This document shows, in pieces, positions 58,831 to 64,000 of a stretch of 64,000 nucleotides of DNA. The notes under the pieces are model-generated. The model was given only the letters and a program-made list of their open reading frames with translations. It was not told the origin of the DNA and did no database searches. The position numbers were made by a program, and so were the translations under genes. Source of the stretch: Desulfogranum marinum (GTDB lineage: Bacteria; Desulfobacterota; Desulfobulbia; Desulfobulbales; Desulfobulbaceae). The first letter of the stretch is position 1. Every line of letters begins with the position of its first letter. Where the stretch lies: positions 1 to 64,000 of the forward strand of contig NZ_JAFFQD010000012.1 of assembly GCF_016918565.1 (NCBI RefSeq), in the 5' to 3' direction.

Positions 58831-61005
58831 TCATGAAAATCTTTCTTCTCGCCAATGATCCCAATCAATAGCTGTGGCCAATTCAGCATAAGAGACAGTT
58901 GTGGTAGTTACACCTCGTAGTCCTCCAAGTAATCTATAAAAATTTGCAACTTCTTCTTTGCTCATATCTTTTACACCTTGCTCCTGAAGAATCTTTTCAA
59001 TTTTATCTTCAAGGTACATTTGCCAACGATGGAGCCGATTTTTCAGTGTTTCAGCAGGTTCGAGTGTTTTATTGCTGGAGCAGCTTTTTAAGATTGGGGT
59101 GATACCGTCATACCATTTTTGCACATCTGCGTCTAAGCCGATGACCAACTGTTGCGCCTGATGAGCTTTACCAGCTTCATAGAGTTCTTCAATGCGAAAA
59201 ACAAGAGCCTGTAAATGTAGGACAAGATCGCTAAGTTGTTCAGGTGTGATACCTGGAAAAAGCTTATAATTTATAGCATTACCCCATCCATTGATTTTCG
59301 TGGGCAGGGTTCGTATTTCGTGCAGGTAAAATGAATTTTTCCATTGCCGGAAAGACGATGGCTTGGAGCCTGGTTTTTTTACGACCGCAGCAACCAAATA
59401 TTCGGCACCGCGAAAGAATCTACTGATCATGTGTAAAACAGCCTTTTCAGGACGAGGCGACCTTATTATGTAGGATATCGTAAAAATGAAAAGAAAAACA
59501 ATTAGTAAAAAAATATACATGTTTGCCATGCTGGCGAAGCTAAAAACTTGCGGATTTTTGATAGAAATCAAATTAACTATGCAAGCAATGCCGATAAGCC
59601 GATAAAAGCCCGAGAAAAAATAGCAGGCAATGAACATGCACGAAAAAAGCAGTAGTCCTAGTTCCCAAAAGGTTGACAGCTGGGGCAAAATTAAGACATA
59701 AACAGATAGGGCCAGGGAGGCGGCTATGGCGAATGGTTTAATTATCGTAGTTAACCTAATTTGGGGCATAGAAGCAAGCATCATCCCCAACGCACCACAG
59801 AGGTTAAACCATAGGTTGTGTCCTGGAGGATCAAAAAATATCCATAGGCAAAACCCCAAAGCTGTGCAGACCGCAGCAAATACAGCACTCAGCATGTAGT
59901 CAACATCTGGTACGGGCCAACTCCAATCTCTCTTTTTCTTCTTTCTTTTTATCAGTGAAAGAAGTGAGGGAAAACTCGTTGATGTACTGTAGATTTCCTG
60001 GGCACAAGTAAGTATCTCTTTCGTCAGAGGATCCAGTTTCTTTAATTCGTTTCCGCACACAGCGTATAGGGCTTTGTCCAGATGCGAGAACTCGTTCACC
60101 ATTGATGAATCAACGTTTAATGAGATTGGCTGAGGTACATACCTATTAGGCTGTCCTTCAAATATTTTTTTAACCTCGGCCAGGCGTTCATCGATTTCTG
60201 CTAAGTAAATATGCAACTCATCAAAACCATATGTCATCAGAGGGCGTGCATGACCAGCAAGAGATGTTTGCAATCGATTAAAAGTTGACATCAAGCTCGT
60301 TGAAAGACTGTGGAAATGACGCAAAAGGTGATACACCTCCTGCACTGAATAGCTCTCCGAGCCCTCTGCTTCAAGCGACTGGGCAAACTGGCCTAGTAAT
60401 TTTACTTCTTGAGTTTGTAGCAGCTTTAGGCTTTCACCTGACTCAAGACCCAGTATAACCTTGCTTAAGCTGTTAAATAGCTGAATTTGGATAGCTATTA
60501 ATTCTTTACCACTTTTTTTAATTGCTCCAGCGTTGGTTTGTGGCCATAAAAATACAGAAACAAAAGTATAAACAATAATTCCCAGGCCTGTTTCCAAAAC
60601 GCGAAACATTGCATGTTGAAAAATATTATTTGAAGATGTGGGATCAACAATAGCAATAATCAGACAAACAAACCCGGCAACATTCCAAAAATATGAATGC
60701 TGTTTATCCGAGAGCATCATGTATGTTGTAAAAAAAATCCAAATACAATTAAGAAGTAAAAAAAGCCAAGGTTTTTGCGCAGCAATTGACAGAATGAGCA
60801 ATGCCGCCAAACACCCGGGAATGGTTCCAAATAAACGCATCAGCCCTTTGCGAATGGACTGACCGGCTGTTGGCAGGGAAATTATTCCTACTGCAAGAGC
60901 AGCCCAATTTGGATTCAACCAGTTAACTTTTAAAGCAATACCGTACACTATTACGACTGCAAGGCTTGTTTTAATCGCTTCTTTACATTGAACAGACAGT
61001 CTCAT
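58831..61005 (-). CDS. FUSC-family (AaeB-like) inner membrane transporter
   Basis: The 724-residue protein is the inner-membrane component of an Aae-type efflux pump. Two membrane blocks of about six spans (about 15-150 and 365-520) flank soluble parts of about 200 residues. The first block has LNPNWAALAVGIISLPTAGQ and the FUSC motif RKGLMRLFGTIPGCLAALLI; the second has AAVCTALGFCLWIFFDPPGH and SPRPEKAV near its end. Relatives export p-hydroxybenzoate and other aromatic acids, which relieves weak-acid stress. It leads the leftward set FUSC, DUF1656, membrane fusion and outer-membrane factor. Confidence 0.92.
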   Translation of the reverse strand: MRLSVQCKEAIKTSLAVVIVYGIALKVNWLNPNWAALAVGIISLPTAGQSIRKGLMRLFGTIPGCLAALLILSIAAQKPWLFLLLNCIWIFFTTYMMLSDKQHSYFWNVAGFVCLIIAIVDPTSSNNIFQHAMFRVLETGLGIIVYTFVSVFLWPQTNAGAIKKSGKELIAIQIQLFNSLSKVILGLESGESLKLLQTQEVKLLGQFAQSLEAEGSESYSVQEVYHLLRHFHSLSTSLMSTFNRLQTSLAGHARPLMTYGFDELHIYLAEIDERLAEVKKIFEGQPNRYVPQPISLNVDSSMVNEFSHLDKALYAVCGNELKKLDPLTKEILTCAQEIYSTSTSFPSLLSLIKRKKKKRDWSWPVPDVDYMLSAVFAAVCTALGFCLWIFFDPPGHNLWFNLCGALGMMLASMPQIRLTTIIKPFAIAASLALSVYVLILPQLSTFWELGLLLFSCMFIACYFFSGFYRLIGIACIVNLISIKNPQVFSFASMANMYIFLLIVFLFIFTISYIIRSPRPEKAVLHMISRFFRGAEYLVAAVVKKPGSKPSSFRQWKNSFYLHEIRTLPTKINGWGNAINYKLFPGITPEQLSDLVLHLQALVFRIEELYEAGKAHQAQQLVIGLDADVQKWYDGITPILKSCSSNKTLEPAETLKNRLHRWQMYLEDKIEKILQEQGVKDMSKEEVANFYRLLGGLRGVTTTTVSYAELATAIDWDHWREERFS

Positions 61006-61072
61006 GTAAACGCCTTTTTAAAAAGTTTAAAGTCAGTGCACATTTTCGAGGAGTTAAAGATCATCTTTTTTT

Positions 61073-62287
61073 TTAATGCTTTTTGCAAGTGTTTTTAATA
61101 CTTTTTGCAAGAACAGCGACAAGAGGGGTTGCAGAAATTCCATGGAGTGTTGCCGATAAAAAAATGGTACAAATCGATACCATGGCGATCACACTCTCCC
61201 CCTCTAAATTATTACCGATAACTATTATTCCAAAAACAATACTAGCTAACCCCCTTGGTCCAAACCAACCTATAAAGAGTTTTTCTTTTCTGTCCATCTC
61301 GATTCCTTTCAGAGAAATCATAACTGGAATCATTCTGACAAGGGTGAGGCTTAGCAGTGAATAAACAATAATTTGCCAGCTGAAAGCACCAAGTGAAGGA
61401 CCAATAACACCAGCGCCGAAAATGACCCATGTAATCAGGGCCAAAATTTCGCCAACCCCTTCAGCGGCAAGCACATATGCTGCTTTAGACTTGTGAGCAA
61501 TTTTACCAAATAAGAGACCACCGATAAACGCAGCAATAAAGCCGCTGCCACCAAGCGATTGAGCAAGAGAAAAACATCCAATTGCTATTGCTACAACAGG
61601 CAGTTGCCTCCATGTTTCACCAACCCATCCTAATGAATCACATCGATTAAAGATCCAAACACAAAGAAATGTGAAAGCCACACCAACCGCAAGGCCAATA
61701 CCTAATTCTTCAACGACAAGTTTTAGCGCGATCATGCCGCTATGATGAGGATCACCATTATGGCTAGTTGCCAAAGCTAGAAAAATAAAGAGAATAGGAA
61801 CGCAGATACCATCGTTAAGACCGCTTTCGACATTTAATCCCTCTCTTATAGCAGGTGGTACAGCATTATCTGTAACCACAGCTTTACCCAAAGCCGCATC
61901 AGTGGGGGCCAGCATAGTTGCAAGAATTGCTATTTCCAAAAAAGTTAGATTGGGCAACAATATCAATCCAGCAGCAAAACCAAACAAGATGGTAAGAGGC
62001 AAACCAATAAGAAGTAATCGGCCTGGAATATAAAAAACTTTTTTTAGTACAGAAAGATTAGCGTTTGAGGCATCTGTAAACAATACTAACGCAAGCGTTA
62101 CTTCTGCTAATGTACGCAGCTCTTCTGCATCAATGTTTACATTGATAAAACCTAGACCCAAGGGGCTGGCAATCAATCCAAAAAGGATAAAGAAAAATGC
62201 TCCATTTATAGGTGTTTTTTGCAGTCTCCCTGATATCACGATGTAGAGAAAAATAAAAATGACTACAGCGGTCAGGTTTTCATACAT
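61073..62287 (-). CDS. CPA1-family Na+(K+)/H+ antiporter
   Basis: The 404-residue protein is a CPA1 (NhaP-like) cation/proton antiporter with about twelve spans. Recognisable are ALVLFTDASNANLSVLKKVF, ILATMLAPTDAALGKAVV and NVESGLNDGICVPILFIFLA, where the ESGLND motif marks the ion site, and FIGWFGPRGLASIVFGIIVI near the end. AAGGAG lies seven bases before the ATG. It precedes the Aae-type operon by 67 bases in the same direction, so it may be co-transcribed and help with pH or salt stress. Confidence 0.94.
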   Translation of the reverse strand: MYENLTAVVIFIFLYIVISGRLQKTPINGAFFFILFGLIASPLGLGFINVNIDAEELRTLAEVTLALVLFTDASNANLSVLKKVFYIPGRLLLIGLPLTILFGFAAGLILLPNLTFLEIAILATMLAPTDAALGKAVVTDNAVPPAIREGLNVESGLNDGICVPILFIFLALATSHNGDPHHSGMIALKLVVEELGIGLAVGVAFTFLCVWIFNRCDSLGWVGETWRQLPVVAIAIGCFSLAQSLGGSGFIAAFIGGLLFGKIAHKSKAAYVLAAEGVGEILALITWVIFGAGVIGPSLGAFSWQIIVYSLLSLTLVRMIPVMISLKGIEMDRKEKLFIGWFGPRGLASIVFGIIVIGNNLEGESVIAMVSICTIFLSATLHGISATPLVAVLAKSIKNTCKKH

Positions 62288-63784
62288 GGTGTACTCCTTT
62301 GGTATAAGTTACTTCCAGAGTTATAGAATTACGATTTTTGAACTATCTCAAAATCAGAAGGATTGAGTTTGTAATCGTAATGTTGGCGTGTACTGGTCTT
62401 TTGCGGCCATTGTCTTCCGGTATACCAAGCCATTCCGCTCTATTTCCAACGTTAATTGCAAAATGTAGTACTGCTTGTTTCGTTCTCACTGTATAAAGGA
62501 TACGGGGACACCGCTTTCAGCCTGCTTCAAAATTAACGACATTTGATTGTCGTTGAATCTCAACTTTTTTATAGGAATTTTCCTGTGATACTTTAACGGA
62601 AAATGTCACTTATGAATGGGTATTTTTTTCGAGCGGTTTTTTCCCTGGGCATTGATTTTAAAAAGCAGAAAGCTTTATCATCCTTTAAAAAAATGATGGG
62701 TTAAATCGCCTCTGAAATTTTCTCCAATCCTTGACATTATTCTTGGATACATTTACCAAGTTTTTCTGTTAAATAGCAATCTTAATATATTTTTACTCTC
62801 GGGTTTCCAAGTACCGTATTTTTACAAATTTCAAAAGAGTCAGCTTCATTCTTCGATTTTACACTGCTACTGTTATACTGTTACATCAGCAATCAGAACT
62901 TCAATCAATATGACTCCTGTACATCATGATTTGAGACTCGGAATTTAACTTTAGGGATGTTTCCAGAAAATCAATACTCCTGATACCCACTGGGCTATCG
63001 ATTGCACTATTCCCACCCCTTTTTATGATTGGCCAAGAGTGGCTCCATCAAGTCGATATGTCTGCATTTTGCCTGCATACCGAAAAATATTTGAATCAAA
63101 AGGGCACGGTAATGATTAGTAGCTTGATTTTTTTGTGCAAGTAGTTGTGGTGCCGCAATTTGGTAGGTCGGCTAGTGGCGCCTTCGGTGACAATGCATGG
63201 TCTTGCTCTGCTTTCCCGAAGTGTCGTTGCACAAGGTCAATTTAGTGTGTGGCTATGAGTAATTGTTGGATATTGAAAATTGTGCAGAGTGTACTGGTTC
63301 TTTGTTTATACCTGCCCATGACAGTTCTTAAAGTCGCTTCCGTGGTTCTATCCCCACCAGCTCCAGCTATGGAGTGCTTTGATTGGGCAAATACCTCCAG
63401 CTCAACAGCCATCATAACGGCAGTAAAAATTTACACCTATTACTCCGGCAGCAGCGGTACTTTAAAAACGGCAGAAAACGTACTCAATCTTTTTTACATA
63501 AGAAGGGTGTTGTAAAGATTGCTTGTTTATCTTGTAAAATCAGAATTTTACCAGTTAAATTATTTTTCTATACTCTCGAGCTTAATTTGTTAATTTCAGG
63601 GGTATTTGCAAATACATTGCAACACCCTTAAAAGGTGTATCCTTTAAAAGGACCTGAGAACTATGGTATAAGGGGGAGAGAGGTTTTGCCAATTCGTCAT
63701 TGATAAAAATTTCCTTTTTGACAACCTGCAACCGGCCTTGTTTATTATTTTAAACTTGAGGCAATGGGGAGATAAAAAAATATA
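62288..63784. other. Gene-poor AT-rich spacer
   Basis: This 1.5-kb stretch has no gene I can support. A 46-codon frame at about 62957-63118 (rightward) reads as plausible protein (DTHWAIDCTIPTPFYDWPRV) but has no start, and an 88-codon frame at 63249-63515 has no convincing binding site. AAGGGTGTTGTAA at 63503-63515 and TTGCAACACCCTT at 63617-63629 are inverted copies with one mismatch. The sequence may be the remnant of deleted genes between two blocks. Confidence 0.5.
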
Positions 63785-64000
63785 ATGCATACTCAATATT
63801 GGGCAGACAGTTATGTGGAAAAATCCGTCACTCCTCAAAAAGCAATATCACATATACGATCTGGTCAAATGGTTTTTATAGGCTCGGGATGTGGTGAACC
63901 TCAAAAACTGGTTCAGACCCTTGCCGAAAGTACGTCTCGGCTCAATGGACTTGAGATTGTCCGCCTGTTCGGACGAGAAACAGCCTCATTAACAGCCATT
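63785..64000 (+). CDS. Acetyl-CoA hydrolase/transferase, 5' end only
   Basis: The frame begins at ATG 63785, after GGGGAG at about 63764-63769, and runs open to the end of the window (72 codons seen). The product begins MHTQYWADSYVEKSVTPQKA and has GQMVFIGSGCGEPQKLVQTL, the typical N-terminal block of the acetyl-CoA hydrolase/4-hydroxybutyrate CoA-transferase family, where GSGCGEP lies near the CoA site. In related bacteria such proteins are often fused to a GNAT acetyltransferase domain, which cannot be checked here because the gene is cut off. Confidence 0.85.
   Translation, partial: MHTQYWADSYVEKSVTPQKAISHIRSGQMVFIGSGCGEPQKLVQTLAESTSRLNGLEIVRLFGRETASLTAI

Noticed and set aside
63249-63515. 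Rightward frame of 88 codons in the gene-poor spacer
   Set aside because: No ribosome binding site, no recognisable family, and alternative frames of similar length overlap it.
1-64000. CRISPR arrays, rRNA and tRNA genes
   Set aside because: No regularly spaced direct repeats, no rRNA-like conserved blocks and no tRNA-like T-loop sequence with matching stems were seen in either strand by eye.

Overview
This 64-kb window is chromosomal DNA of a Gram-negative bacterium. The sequence shows MCE/Mla and PqiC lipid-transport genes, a NodT-type outer-membrane channel, a MipA/OmpV protein, lipoproteins with lipoboxes and TrkA-domain antiporters. The mix of an unusual GTP-type PEP carboxykinase, a divergent single-chain transketolase, glycogen phosphorylase, SulP and AspT transporters, and a C-terminal CoA-transferase start resembles Desulfobulbales-type Desulfobacterota. 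That placement is an inference from gene content, because no rRNA or marker gene is present. I saw no rRNA, tRNA or CRISPR array.

Region 1 (1-14 kb) is loosely packed. It holds a TPR protein, an IS3-family OrfA fossil, a BtuF-like protein without signal peptide, a CBM9-like protein, a MscS/MscK-type channel, a UMF1-type MFS transporter, a truncated restriction-endonuclease-like N-terminal domain, YgjV, a GSCFA protein, a stand-alone Lrp/AsnC RAM domain, a PaaI thioesterase and PurU. Several intergenic spacers carry a short degenerate CCCGGATTTyTCATGA element.

Region 2 (14-24 kb) is a central-carbon block. A divergent transketolase reads rightward and meets, at a bidirectional terminator, a leftward series of PEP carboxykinase, glycerate-2-kinase, glycogen phosphorylase and pyruvate kinase. 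Together these connect stored glycogen, the PEP/pyruvate node and C3 acids.

Region 3 (24-33 kb) reads mostly rightward. It holds a solute-binding protein, a hybrid histidine kinase and a second solute-binding protein, which may be a sensory cassette. RadA, two small membrane-protein genes (one only 53 residues), a convergent cupin/LysE pair and a TPM-TPR lipoprotein follow.

Region 4 (33-62 kb) is almost entirely leftward and is about the cell envelope and ion or acid stress. In map order it has a SulP transporter broken by a one-base frameshift; an MlaE(STAS fusion)-MlaF-MlaD-PqiC lipid transporter; an AspT-family exchanger; an exported TIM-barrel-like protein; an IS1182-type transposase fossil; a CPA2 antiporter; MipA; a glycine-zipper protein; two further exported proteins (one ending in an EipA/DUF1134-like domain); a membrane protein; a second AspT-family exchanger; glutamate decarboxylase; a large MalT-like LuxR regulator; an Aae-type efflux system with its own outer-membrane channel; and a CPA1 Na+/H+ antiporter. 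Glutamate decarboxylase next to an AspT-type exchanger, with no GadC, and with G-rich TAGGGG repeats between regulator and enzyme, is the best candidate for an undescribed acid-stress or energy-conserving module.

The last 1.7 kb is a gene-poor, AT-rich spacer followed by the 5' end of an acetyl-CoA hydrolase/transferase gene that runs off the window.
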